From Erpobdella octoculata (Eukaryota > Annelida > Clitellata > Hirudinida > Erpobdellidae), in assembly GCA_963978895.1 (NCBI GenBank), contig OZ022245.1, positions 673,001 to 737,000 on the forward strand: a DNA stretch of 64,000 nucleotides. Reading direction: 5' to 3'. Below, one piece after another: positions 23,885-37,100 of the stretch (positions within the stretch are counted from its first letter, which is position 1; the number at the start of each line of letters is the position of its first letter). Position numbers and translations under genes: made by a program. The notes beneath the pieces were generated by a model. The model searched no databases and had not been told where the DNA came from. It saw nothing but the letters and a program-made list of their open reading frames with translations.

Positions 23885-24889
23885 TGTTGTTATTTCCGTC
23901 GGCGACGAGAAATAGTTGTAATTTTGCTGGAATAAGACGTTGTGCGAACGGAAGTTAACGTTGTTTTGTTCAAGTTTCGCTGAAGTCGAATAAACCTTTG
24001 AATTATTTAAATATAATTTTTAATAATATTTTATTTTATTTTTTACTAATTTTTTTATATTTTTTTACTGTACTAAAATTTCCAAGCAACATTATTTTTT
24101 TCTTTGGTTACTGAATTTAAGTCCCTCCTATACACATTTATTTACAAGATTTTTAAATTGAAAACCATTTTAATTATACAGTGTTTTTTTTTAAGTTTAA
24201 GAAAGCCTTTAACATACAATAATTAGAAAGTTAACATTTAATTTCAAAGTCTTTTCTTCACCAACATTATTTTACAAGCATTTTCATAAACCTTTTCAAA
24301 TCCATGGCACACCTCCACTCTAACTAAGCCTAGGCCTAAGGCGCCCTAAGGCTTAGTTATAAGTTTTATACAATTTATAAAAATACATAATAATCTACAA
24401 ATTTAATTTGTCATCTTCACTTTCTCTTATGGACTATAATAGATGCGTGTTAGCATTTTTGCCCTACTGCGACTTGTAAAAAACCAAAGGTCATTATCAA
24501 ATCAAGTTAGGTTAGGAGCGGGTCCGGAACCGGATCGGAAGCGTTATTTAGTTATTACAAATACAACGCTCAATCAGACGATTTTCTAATGTCCCTTTGA
24601 GCATTTCCGTCTCTAAACGTTTGAGAAAATAACGCAGTGATAATTTTTAAAATTAACTATTCGACATAAAACTAATGTGTATGTCGGAGAAATAAAAATT
24701 ACGACGCGCGCCACCATTTTACACGTTGCCCTATGTGTGCTTTCGGAAGATCTAGAAAATAAGCCATTAACATTGAATAATAAGACTATTCACCATTATG
24801 TAAAGTTTTAATTAACACTTTTTACGCAGTTAACGAGACGAGTTATCCAAATATCGAAGAGTACAACTATGAGAATAAGACTTACCATC

Positions 24890-25403
24890 AACTCAAGGAA
24901 AATACGATTCGGTAATATTCTAAATTTAGCTCTGATATACCGGGGCAACAAGGTCACGTTTTTCTTTCGTATTTAAGAGTTTCGTCCATAGTTTTTTAGT
25001 TAAATTGTTTATTTATTTATTTTTAATTTTTTGATACTTTTCATTTTCTTTCTTTTTAAGACGACAACTTTTGGCGCTGATATTTCCTGTAAGTGTTTAA
25101 CATAATTTATAAACTGAACATCTTAGTTTCATTTTAGGGTTTTTGTTGCAGTTTGAGCTGTGATTGACATATCTTTAAAAAATAATTGCAGAAAAACTTT
25201 TTTCTTTTTTTCAAAAAAACATGAAAATTTACTCATTTAAAGTTTTTCTACTTTTCGTGCTCCAGCTGAGGTCGTTATGATTATTTTTGCAATAATAAAA
25301 TGCGAGGTTACGCTAGCAAATAGCTGAATAAAGACTGAAATACAGAGAATCTATTATAAAAATGTGACCGTACTTTGCAAATGAATTGTAATTTCATATT
25401 AAA
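24890..25403. promoter_or_regulatory. Probable bidirectional promoter interval
   Basis: It separates the ATG of the plus-strand acyltransferase (25404) from a minus-strand GTAAGT donor at about 24893, which would end a non-coding first exon of the 841-aa gene. No TATA box stands out among the AT-rich sequence. The divergent layout is seen; shared regulation is inferred. Confidence 0.4.
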
Positions 25404-26243
25404 ATGAAACGAAGTCACGAAACAACTCCAGGCGTTTTAATTTGGCTGTCGAGATTGGGTTTCGTTTATCTTTTTTGCTTCAGCATCGTCGTATACTTCA
25501 CCGTTCTGTGCATAATAAACCCATCACTGGCCGGAGGTAACAATTTCTCTGTAGTCGTTTATCATCTGCTTGCCACGTATGTTTTTCTTGGTCTCTTTAG
25601 CAATTGTTGTCTTCTCTATTGGGAAAACAGTTTCATAAGAAAGGAAGAGATTGATGCCATATGCTGTTATCCCGACAACGAAAAATGGTTAAACTGCCGG
25701 AAATGTAACATCAGAGCTCCTCCTCGAACCCACCATTGCATCATCTGCCAAAAGTGCGTCCTGGCACGAGAGCACCACTGTTTCTTTATGGGTTTCTGTG
25801 TTGGCCAAAGAAACCTGAGGTACTACCTTGCCTTCTGCTACTATTGTGCAGTCGGCTGTGCTTATGCTTTTCTTCTGTTGATGACCTACCTTTCCAAGCT
25901 TTATTTCAGTCCTTTCTCTTGGAATGTATTCCACTTCTTTCTACCATTGACATTTTTTGAAGCCCTCCTCGGCTACCAGACATGGGGATTTGTCTTCTTC
26001 GTCCTTCTGGGTTATATCACAGCTTCTGGATCTTTGGGGGCAGGCATAGCTTTTGTCTGGCATCTATGGTTTGCACTGGTTGGCAAGACATCCTACGAGT
26101 ACCACACAGGACTCCCCGGCTATAGTAAAAGTTACCTGAAAAACCTGAGACTGGTTTTCGGGGAGTTGTGGCTACTCAACTTTGTTTCCCCAATACCGCT
26201 GATTGGCAATCGACACTCGGCACTCAATGTTAAACTCATTTGA
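25404..26243 (+). CDS. ZDHHC22: ZDHHC22-like S-acyltransferase with EHHC motif (intronless)
   Basis: A single 279-codon frame encodes a four-helix membrane protein. Hydrophobic segments lie at about 17-38, 49-73, 140-163 and 185-235. The cysteine-rich DHHC domain spans about 87-136 with CRKCNIRAPPRTHHC, CQKCVLAREHHCFFMGFC and VGQRNLRY. The catalytic tetrapeptide is E123-H-H-C126 rather than DHHC. GKTSYEYHTG occupies the place of the TTxE motif, and KNLRLVFGELWLL matches the C-terminal motif of the ZDHHC22/24 group. HHCFF and the tail favour ZDHHC22 over ZDHHC24 (judged from memory of the family). Such enzymes transfer palmitate to cytosolic cysteines at the ER or Golgi; all zinc-binding Cys/His and the catalytic Cys are present. 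The lack of introns, among intron-rich neighbours, may reflect an old retrocopy. Confidence 0.9.
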   Translation: MKRSHETTPGVLIWLSRLGFVYLFCFSIVVYFTVLCIINPSLAGGNNFSVVVYHLLATYVFLGLFSNCCLLYWENSFIRKEEIDAICCYPDNEKWLNCRKCNIRAPPRTHHCIICQKCVLAREHHCFFMGFCVGQRNLRYYLAFCYYCAVGCAYAFLLLMTYLSKLYFSPFSWNVFHFFLPLTFFEALLGYQTWGFVFFVLLGYITASGSLGAGIAFVWHLWFALVGKTSYEYHTGLPGYSKSYLKNLRLVFGELWLLNFVSPIPLIGNRHSALNVKLI

Positions 26244-26829
26244 GATTTCTAGAGCAAGAATGTGTCATTTGAATTAATGTTTTTTTTGTCATTGCTGTGA
26301 TTAGTATGAAATTTTGCAATTTGGAGAGCACTTGTATTTTGCTGTATTTTAATTTTTTGAAGTCAAATAAGAGTTGTAGTTTTTACTTTCTCTTTTTCAT
26401 GAATATTCGTATTCGTAGAATATTCTGATGTTCAAACTGAGGGTCTTATATCTGAAGTTCTAACATTTTTAATGTATTTGAAATTTATAGCAACTAAAAA
26501 AGTGCAATTTATAGCACTCTCAACAAGCTTTTTGCATTGAAATTCTCCATTCCATTGCTGACTCATCTTTTAGAAATTTAAAAACAACATTCATTTGATA
26601 TTGTTATTATCTGTATTTTTTGATGACATGTTATCTATAAAACAAAATCAAGACTTTAAAAATGAAGACTTACTTTAAAAAAAAACAGCGTCTTTTAACA
26701 AAATGTTTTTGAATCGATAGCGATTTTTTAAACGGATCAAAACTTTACTTGCTACAGATGTATTGTTCTTCAATTTTTTTTGAAAATTCAGAACTTAAAA
26801 TTTCTGCTAATTTTGTTGCCATCATTTCA

Positions 26830-27428
26830 GTATTATATTTATCATTATCATCATTTATCATTACATTTACATTATCTTCATTTATCATTACATTTACATT
26901 TACAGTTATCATTACATTTATCATTTATCATTACATTTACATTATCTTCATTTATCATTACATTTATCATTATCATCATTTATCATTACATTTACATTAT
27001 CTTCATTTATCATTACATTTACATTTATCATTACATTTACATTTATCATTACATTACATTTATCATTACATTACATTTATCATTACATTTACATTTATCA
27101 TTACATTTACAGTTATCATTACATTTATCATTACATTTACATTTATCATTACATTTACATTTATCATTACATTTACATTTATCATTACATTTACATTTAT
27201 CATTACATTTACATTTATCATTACATTTACATTTATCATTACATTTACATTTATCATTACATTTACATTTATCATTACATTTACATTTATCATTACATTT
27301 ACATTTATCATTACATTTATCATTACATTTACATTTACATTTATCATTACATTTACAGTTATCATTACGTTTACATTTATCATTACGTTTACATTTATCA
27401 TTACATTTACATTTATCATTACATTTCA
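26830..27428. repeat. 600-bp array of ATTTATCATTAC / ATTTAC units
   Basis: Higher-order tandem array: an 18-bp unit ATTTATCATTACATTTAC predominates from 27130, with 12-bp ATTTATCATTAC variants and occasional CAGTTATC interruptions. It has open frames in several phases because the unit lacks stops; these are not genes. Confidence 0.97.
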
Positions 27429-28039
27429 GTTTTCTCACGTCGAAACCTGCACAATGTGTTTGTTTTTGACAACTCTTTTATCGTTGTTTTTCTTGATTTG
27501 TTTCTACTGAAGAAAGCAAATTTGACCAACAATTTTCAATAATTAAGTTTTAACTAGTTAAATGTACTTTCCCTTTTGACTCTAGTGGAAATATTGGTAG
27601 CAGATATATATTGTATATATTATGTATATATATATATATATACTTGTTTTTTATTATTATCTTATAATTATTTGTCAATTTTTGAAATCATCTACTTTTT
27701 TCTAGCGCAATCTTTGCAAGGTTATATTTGAAAAGTATCGATATTTTTTAACATTTATTTATGTTCGTCAACTGATGTGGCTTTTGGTTATTCGACTCAC
27801 GTACGCTCGTGTGTGTGTGTGTTTACAATTTTAGAAAGTTTAAGGAAAAAAGACAACAATTGCGAGCGTCATCATGCTTTCGGAACCGTTTTTCATGTAT
27901 GACTGAACATTCAGAATGTATTCCAGTTTTTTTTTTTTTTTTGAAAGAGTTATTTTTACTTGTTGCAGCATTATAAGAGATTTTTATGTTGAGAATCAAT
28001 AAATGATAATTTATTTCAACTTTGTCGGCAAGTGGCTTG

Positions 28040-28200
28040 AATTTGAATACAAGTTTTTAATTATCATAAATTTAAATACAAAATTTTAATTATCATAAAT
28101 TTGAATAAAAGTTTTTAATTATTAAAAATTAGAATAAAAGTTTTTAATTAATATAAATTAGAATAAAAGTTTTTAATTATCATAAATTTGAATACAATTA
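28040..28200. repeat. Minisatellite, about 31-bp unit
   Basis: About five copies of a unit containing AAAAGTTTTTAATTATCATAA followed by ATTTGAAT. Confidence 0.8.
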
Positions 28201-29019
28201 ATTAATTTATACTTATAAATTTGAATGCAAAGTTGCCTCGTGGTCAATTTAAAAAAAATTCATACCGATGATGCAAGAACACCTGGTTGTATTTATAGAG
28301 ATAATTTATTAACATCTTTACTGATGGATTAATTCCAATTTCTCCTAAAACAAGCGTGACAACAACAACAACAACGTTATCGAGAAACGAACGACTAACG
28401 ACAAGGTGGAATAAAAGTCAAACGTCATGACCATAAAAAAAGGTGTTGCTACGAAGACATGACAAAAGTAGTGAACCAGAGAGTTAAGGCATTAATTACG
28501 GTGACAGGAGCGGTGAAGCAAAGTCAAAGAGTGAAAGGAGACAAATAAAAGTGGAAACGGAAAAACATCTGCTCTTGGCATCTGCCACATGAAATAGCAA
28601 AGCAAATAACTTTTAAAAAAAGATATTAAATAGAACAAAGGTCATCCCAGAAAAGATGCTGTACCAGAAAATACTTCAGTCGTGGATCGAAAGGTGATGT
28701 TCTGCGGACAACGGAGTTGGTATCGAGGTTGTGATGTATTCGATCTGCTGTTGATGAAGGTGAAGGTAGTATTGTAGTCTGTATTATTATGGAGGTGATT
28801 CGTCTATATGTTGTGATTTATGTGGATCATTCAAATATGGCAAGATATTTTTAAATGTAGGGTTTACATATCAGTGATGTACAAGTTACTTATTGCTATC
28901 TGTCTTTGTTAATTTTATCAAATTCTATTAATCTTAAAAATTTAATATCTCATGAAATTGAAGATCTAGTTACATGTTTAACATTCAAAGGCATTTTCAT
29001 GTAGGCTGATATACTTGTA

Positions 29020-29104
29020 TACATACATACATACATACATACATTCATACATTCATACATAGATACATACATACATACATACATACATACATACATACAT
29101 ACAA
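29020..29104. repeat. (CATA)n microsatellite
   Basis: Tetranucleotide tract with CATTCATA interruptions, just downstream of the HSPA12-like stop codon. Confidence 0.95.
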
Positions 29105-29173
29105 GCGTATGTATATAGTAATGTGACATTTGATTGGTTCTGGTCTCTTCTTCGTGATTTGTTGACGCACCGG

Positions 29174-31108
29174 TCACCTGCCCAGAAAGTCAATCGTTGA
29201 TCTGACACACTTTCCAGTTGCCACGTCAACAGCAGACACCTGGTGATAGAAAATAAGAATAATAGGTAATCATCATCTCATGCTTGTCACTGCTCCACTT
29301 TGTTTCATTTTATTTTTCGTTAAAAGATGTAATTATAAAATCTAGAAATTTCTGTGCGCGCATGCATAATTGAGAGAGAACTCTGAATTTCTTCATTTAT
29401 TTATTATTTTTTATTATTATTTGTCAAATAAGTTTACATCTATAAATGTCGGTATACGAGTTAAGAATTTTTTAATCAAGCAAACAGAAAATAAACGTTT
29501 TCCCAATAGAAACCTTTATTTCAGTATCTCCAAAAATCATCTTGGCCTGGATTTCCCTGGCCCTCCTTGACATGACCAGCGGGATACCCGACGATGACTG
29601 CTGGCGATACTGCGACTCTGAGACGTCGAGGCAGAGACTGCCGCATTTCTTCACTCCGACGTCGGTGACGAACATGGAATCACTGCTCTCCGAGCAGTAG
29701 ATGTGGATGACGCTTGACTTCTGACCTGCTCGGGCGGGGGCGTAACTACGGACCACCGTGTCTCCCACTGTGGGGTTAGTGTGATTAAAAACACATTTGG
29801 TTACTACCTACTACTCCATCAGTTTTTCAATGCTACTACATTTGGTAGGAATAAAATCAACGTGCGACCGTGGGAGTCGATCAAGGTGGCGGCAGTCAAG
29901 TTTGGAGAGGAGAGGATTTGCGTAAGACATAGCGAACAATGTGAATATTTATAGATCGCTCGGTGGGGCTATTTCTTTACATGCCTCATCAAAAAACGAT
30001 TTTATCTGCTAATATTCCAATAAAATGAGCCACTAGACACTATTAGACATTGAGTGGGAGTTGAACCGTAAACCATTCACACTCAAGTCTGACGCTCTAC
30101 CTTCTCGACTATCTTAGGACCTAATTGTATATTTTATAATAAATCTATTTAATTGGAAACGATGATAAATATAAATATGTCGAGCAATCAATCAATAACT
30201 CACATGCCACCGGTTGGTCGGCCAGTACGAATTTGTCGAGGACGTCCATGCACCATCTGACCCCCTCCTTTACCACCAATTTCGAAGGGGGATGAACCCC
30301 GTCTACGAACCTGTTCAGCACCCCCACACCGTAAGTCATTCGACACCTTCGAACGCTGACCACCGTGGGGTCAAGGCCGAAACACACTGCCCCTGAAACG
30401 ATGGAGAAAAAAGTGGTTATTTGTTATTTGCACGCTTGTTTGATTCGTTAATTAATTAATTGATTTAATTGTCATTATTTGATGAAAGTGACATATAGAT
30501 GAAAACCACATTTATTATTAAAAAGTAAGAAGCAATTTAGAATCAATCGCGTCATGAACTATGATTCAAAAGGTTAAATGTTAAAGGTCGTTGTGGAATT
30601 TAAAGTCAAATGTTTTTTCGTCTACCTACACACATTTCATTACACATTTCATCCAAGTTTAAAAACGTACGTGCAAATTTAATACGCACGTCAAATTTCT
30701 ATAATTAAAAATGTAATATAATTGTATACTTATTTATTATTTGTTAATAAATTTGAATTTCAATCAACTCACCTTTGAGTATGGTTGTACCGACATCTTG
30801 CGGTATGATGATCCTTAACAGTTGACCGAATTCTGCCCTTATTTCACTCTGCAAGATACCAGACTCTGCGAATCCGCCAACCAAGAAAAGGTACTTGATA
30901 CCTGATGAAACGGTATCGGATGAGTGGGATGGAAAAAAATGTTTTGTAGCGGTTATAAATAATCTATTATAATTGATGAGTTTATTAGACAAGTTAAAAT
31001 GGCGAAGATTCTGCAAGTTCTCCGCGAAAACAGAAATCTACTTCTTATGAATGAGTAAGAATTTTTGTATTCATGTGCTTTCTTTTTTTCTCCCTCTCCT
31101 TCCTCTCT

Positions 31109-31153
<45 letters not shown>

Positions 31154-34100
31154 TCTCTTTCTCTTCTTTTCGTTCTCTCATCATCTACTCACCTCTGGCA
31201 TTTGGATGGTTGAGCACATCGCCAATGGACTGTTTGATCTTGTCCACAGTGGGCTGAAAGAGTGACCTCATGATAGCAGGGGTCAGTCTCAACATGCCTT
31301 GAGATGACCACGACACTCCCTTGTTGCCGAATTTCTTAATGGCCGATTCCACGCTGTTCCCCTGCATTGCAATGAGACCAAAAGATGTAATACTGGTTAG
31401 ATGGAAGATATAATACTGGTTACATGGAAGCTTTTATTTACTATTTTCATATACGCTCTCTACCCTCTTGCCCTGGCCCTAACCCTTACAACCTTTATTT
31501 ACATAGGTTCCTTATCCTCCTGTCCTAAGCTTTACAACATTTATTCATATCCTCCTACCCTAACCATTACAACCTTTATTCCTATACGCCCCCTATCTCA
31601 TCCCTTTTTGCACAGACTCACTCACCTACCTACCTTACTTTTCTTGTAGAATTCGATGAGCGAGAAGGGCAGCGCCACATTAAGAGGGTTTTCCTTGCCC
31701 GGGTGGGCTGACCTCTTTCTGGATTCGAACGAGGTCATGAGGTCAATCCAGCCTGAAGGTCGTTTGAGTTTGAAAGAGTCGATGAACTCCGGACCGAAGA
31801 TGGAAACGATGAGCTTTTCGAACTCGTAGTCGATGCCTGGTCAGTTAATTAATTGGATGGAAAAGTTTTCCATGTTGTGAGACGTTGTATATACGCCTGG
31901 TCAATTAATTGGATGAACTAGTTTTCCATGTAGTTGTTAGTATGCAATGTACGTTAGGTGTTGTATATAATTTGTGTGAAAACACACGATTTACTTTGTC
32001 AGCATTATACTTGCGTTTGTATTATTCAAGACTATAACAATAATATAAGTAATTATTTTTATTATAATTTATTCAACTGAAATGTTAAAAAATCCTTTTA
32101 TAAATAAAGTCAATTAAATGAACATAAGCTATACTATATTGGGAATTGGGAAGTCTACAAAACTCATGATGATGACGACGACGACGATGATGATGGTGGT
32201 GAAGATGACGATGGTGGTGGTGATGATGACGATGATGGTGGTAGTGGTGATAATGATCGTGGTGGTGGTGATGATGATGACGACGAGAAAATTGAAATAC
32301 TAGCTAAACAATGAATAACACTTGATATTTTGTTTGCAAATTAATTGAAAACAGACTTGATCATTCGATAGACATCCAGAGTGAATTGAAAATGGTTTTC
32401 ATTGTTTATTAAATTGTTTTTTTTAATGTTTTTAGCCAATTATTAAAACTGCATGGATAATTATACGAGAAATACAATACTTTCTGTTTCAGTAATATTG
32501 GAATTTCATCAGGAATAATTAGGAAATGAAGCAAACCTCTTCGAAATCAAATAAAAATTTACAAAATATAAAATTCATTGAAAACTTCTCTAAATTCATT
32601 AATAATTAATTCAACCCACCTATAGATCCATATGGCCCTCCGGTGGCCTTGTGAAGCTCCCTGAGCGAGCCCCCGTTTGACTCCATCTCGTGGACCGTGA
32701 TATCCACTGTTCCACCCCCGCAATCTACTACCATGTATCTCGTCCCTTGATGGAGGAATAACATAATGTTTAATTATTTTACAGTATTCAGTGTTCTCCA
32801 CCTAAAATGAAATCAGTTGTAGCGAATTCGACTTAAAAAGAAATCGGTTATAGCACATATATTAGCTATAGAATATTATGGTAACACTAAACGACTAAGA
32901 CTTTTACAATATCAGTGGTAGGTATGCACTGTTTTCCAGCTGTACGAGTAGGTACATTTTATTATTAAACATATTTGGAATATATTTCCAATCTTTATCA
33001 CCACAAAGCTTGAGAAATGATTCTTAATAATACAACCAAAACAAAAAGATATTTTTTTTTATATAAAAATGTCACATCAAAGCAACATAACCGACCGTCA
33101 ATGTCAACTTCCTGGCCAATGGTGGAAGTCGGTGAAGTCACGAGGTGGTGGTTGGCGATCGTTGGAGTGGTCGGTAAGGTTTTGTATTTCTGTGTTTCAC
33201 CTGCGATTAATGTCATCGATATGTTTGTCAAAAGGTGTCGTCAATAAATGCTTCGAACATCCCCAAATTTGCATACGACAATATTTAAGGGGGTTTGAAT
33301 TCATTACTGTAATTTTACAGATCAATCAAGGAAATTCTTTAAGGGGCTTCCCCACACCCCTACGGGAGCTGCGGACACCTTTTTCCAGTCTCACCTTTCA
33401 ATGGAGTCCCATCCTTTTTCTGGCCATGACCTTTGGCCCCCCTGAGACCGTCCGCGGAGCACGTAGACGTGGAAAGAGTAGCAGAAGAGGGAGTAGCGTC
33501 TGAAACCAGCTGGTAGATTCGCAGTTTTCTCACGTAGATGGAGGCAGCCTCCGGCTCAAGGGCAATCAACAGCTGGCCTGGATTGTCTGCGCTAGCAATG
33601 CCGGCCTAGGTATCGTATCGTTACATAATCTATAATATATGCTAACCCGAATAAATTAACATAAATTATCGATTCTAATTTATTAACGCGTTATCAAACC
33701 TGATAAGCTGCTCGCCTCATGAACTGCTTTGCCGGTGCTTTCCAAATGGCAGGAACGGTGATGACCCAGCGGATGTCCTCGTTCAAAATCGTTGTCTCCG
33801 ACTGGTCTGTAAGCTCTTGAAGGGCATGGTCCTTGAAAAACTTCAGAGAATGAGAAAAGACAGAGAAGGCTGGGTAGGGTTTGCCATTGTTGGCCTTTAT
33901 TGTAGTGTGTTTGTTCAGTTCCTGATAAACAAGTAGTTTAATACAATTGTTATTGTTCAATAGTACCGATTAATTCATAAACATATTTTTTATCTTTAAA
34001 TGAGCTGGATTGTTTCGATGCCAAACTTGCGTTTTCAAAGGAATAAAATGCAAATTGGTAATTAAGGATGAAAGCACTCGGCTATGTGTTTCAACTAATC

Positions 34101-37100
34101 GAAACAGAGTGAAGAGACAGGAAGAGATAATGGAGAGAGAGAGACGGGAAATAACTTATAAATTAAACACTTACGGCGTTGTGGTGCAGCGCCATCTTGA
34201 ACTTCTCAAAATAGAACCAGCTTCTCGCTTCTTCCGGGTCGAGGTCGTGATAAGAATCTCTTGCATTGAATCCAAACGAGTGGAAATTTCCTTCCGGGTC
34301 AAGCAACAATGTCGTCAGAGTCTTCTGGTTGACCAATCCCGGATCGCCACCCTCCCACCGTCGCATGATGTGCAGCGACTCTGGGTCTCTGACAAAGCTG
34401 AACGCGTAGCCACTGTAAGTGGTGCCGAAGTCTATGGCCACTATGACGAAATGTTGGCGAGACGGAGTGGTCTTTTCAGGAGTTCCAAAACTCGTGCTCA
34501 GATCGCCAGAAAATCTATGGAACGAGAACACGTGATTTCGTGTTGTAGTTCATCAGTTAGTGATAAACAACGGCAGTTCTTGTGGAACAATATACCTGCC
34601 GCTGATTGAAATACACAATAAGCGCCTTACACTGTCGATCCGTTAGAGTTCTGTCGACTGTGCTTGAAGGTTGGAGACCCAGCTCTGCTGTCTTCACCAG
34701 CGGAAATGAGCTTAGAGGAAGAGGAGGGGGTGACGACCATGTGCTTCGTTGGAACGCCTTCTGCGTCCACTTCAACTGCTAGAAGTTCAACCGATGGTTT
34801 CCTATCTGGAAATGTTGTAAATCACGGTTCATATAACATATTATAAAAAAAAACTAATAACCAGATGATGAGCTTGTTAAATTATATTTTGGGTTTACCA
34901 GATGATTCAGTTTTGAAAGCCAAATAAATATTTATGTCAAAGTTTATTTAAACTTAAGCAAAAGTTCCTATCTACGTCGAATAGACATTTTGTGATAAGT
35001 GAAAGGTAGCAGAAAGTAGTGGAAGGTTTTTTAGTTTTTTAGTCTTTAGAACCGGTTTTTTAGTTTTTTAGTAAATGGGATAGAACTGGAGTTATTTCTA
35101 TTTATCAGTCCTATTTTTAAAGGCTTCGTCTAGTTCCAATATCTTCGTCGGACACCAAAACAGATACAAACCACCCCTGCATCATTCCAGATATGTTGCG
35201 ACTACTTATAGTGCGAGTACGAGTACGAGTACCAAGTACTACATTCTGCATCATACCAGAGATGTTGCGAGTACTTATGGTGCGAGTACGAGTACGAGTA
35301 CCAAGTACTACATCCTGCATCATACCAGAGATGTTGCGAGTACTTATGGTGCGAGTACGAGTACGAGTACGAGTACCAAGTACTACATCTCTGCATCATA
35401 CCATTTGAAGGCCGACTCTCCTCGCTGAGTTTCGAAAGCCTGTCACCAGGTGAGGAGAGAGTGTTCAATTGATGAGCGGAAACGGCCGAGCTCGATTGTT
35501 TTTCCTTCTTGTCTGGATCGTTGTCAGAAAGACCCCGGGGTCTGAGCGGTGGAGTCGAATGGTGTTGAAGTGGTTTTTTCGCGTCAGATGAAAGAAGATC
35601 TAGAGATTTCTTCCTGGCTTTTCGGTTCTGGATTTTTGTTCTGTCGGTGCTTTTGTTCCTGTAAAACGAAGCAAGCACGTTTCTAAAATATTTCAACATA
35701 ATTACATACAGTGTAAATATAGCGACATATCAAACCGGATACTATTTGGCAGAAAGAGTATTTATTTATTTATTAGCTGCAAGGCTGAGGTTCTGGACGT
35801 TTGATCCAAAGGTTCGAAGGTTTGATTTTGGCGCCTATGTCCAAAGGTCAACTCAATGTTTTTCTTATTATTTTGAAAGGCAGTAAAATTTAGCGACACA
35901 TCCACAAGACCTCATAGTACAATTACCTCATCTCACACACTTAGCCCCAAAAGCGTAAATTTTTATTAATTCAGAATACCTGCATTTTGGCATAAAAAAC
36001 AGCTTTCTAAAAATGATGATTTTTGCTCTAAACAGAAACTCGCGACTGATAGCCCTGCTATGAAGAGGCGCTATAAAAATGCTCTTTACATTACATTACA
36101 TTACATTTCATCACATCACATCACATCCAGTGATGGGCAACAAACTACTTTCAAGTAGTTAAACTTTACTGTAGTTACATTTACTTTTTAGTAGTTAAAC
36201 TATGTAGTTAACTACTTTTTGTCAGATGTAGTTTAACTAAAGTAGTTAAATACTGTAAAGTAGTTAACTACTTTTAACTACTTTTTTTTATAAACTTGTA
36301 CACTAATAAATTGCATTGCTGTATTAGGCCTCACATGATCCCTATTAACTATGTTCACCATCTAATTTATTAAATAAAGCCATGACAAATTGTTTTTTTT
36401 TAATTTATTAATGAAAAGACATATTTTATAAGTTGAATATCCCTTCAATCAATCTACTTCAGACGGTGTCAAACATCGTCTTATTACCTGTAGATGATTA
36501 TCTTTTGAGTACATGACGCAGGAAAACAAGCTTTTCAAACATACTGTCAGACACTTTGCACCGTCTTGGTACTAATATTTGACCTGCACAAATGAACAGT
36601 CTCTCAACAGCAGCACTGCTTGGTAGACTTGTATTAAACTTGAGAAAAACTCTTGTTAGATGAGGATACATGAGCAGTAAGTTTGTTGTTGAGTCAATTG
36701 AAAAATTGCGTAAAATATTATTGAGGCTGATTTAATTTTTTTAGGCTTTAACTACTTTTAGGTAGTTAAACTAATTGTAGTTAACCACTGTAAAAAGTAG
36801 TTAAACTATTCTTTAACTACCGGTTACTTTCGGGTAGTTAAACTTTTTGTCTTAACTACTCCCATGTAGTTAAACTAGTAGTTAACTACTAAATTAGTTA
36901 AAAGTAGTTAACTACTAAAGTAGTTAAAAGTAGTTAACTACTGCCCATCACTGATCACATCACATCACATCACATCACATCACGTCACATTACATTACAT
37001 CTTTCAAGGTCCACAAAAACAAGTCACACCACTAAAATAATAACACACATAGCTAACTTGCTGAATTTGAAAGACATTATCGGACTCTTCTTTACGCTAA

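Larger units (their letters stand above)
26244..29173. other. Convergent intergenic region with tandem repeats
   Basis: It lies between two converging genes and should contain both 3' UTRs. Besides the repeats listed separately it has short TA tracts near 27610-27645 and a poly-T near 27930. I see no coding signal. Confidence 0.55.

Noticed and set aside
24300..24370. Telomere-like CCTAGG/CCTAAGG repeats
   Set aside because: Only a few irregular copies, no tandem TTAGGG pattern.
27049..27510. Frames of 117-253 aa with CNDKCK, VMINVN or ITFTFI repeats
   Set aside because: Translations of a stop-free tandem repeat on both strands; no splice or start context.
30040..30121. Functional tRNA gene
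   Set aside because: A- and B-box-like sequences are present, but acceptor and anticodon stems do not pair convincingly.
34010..34609. 199-aa plus-strand frame
   Set aside because: Antisense to the exon encoding the Hsp70 phosphate-1 motif.
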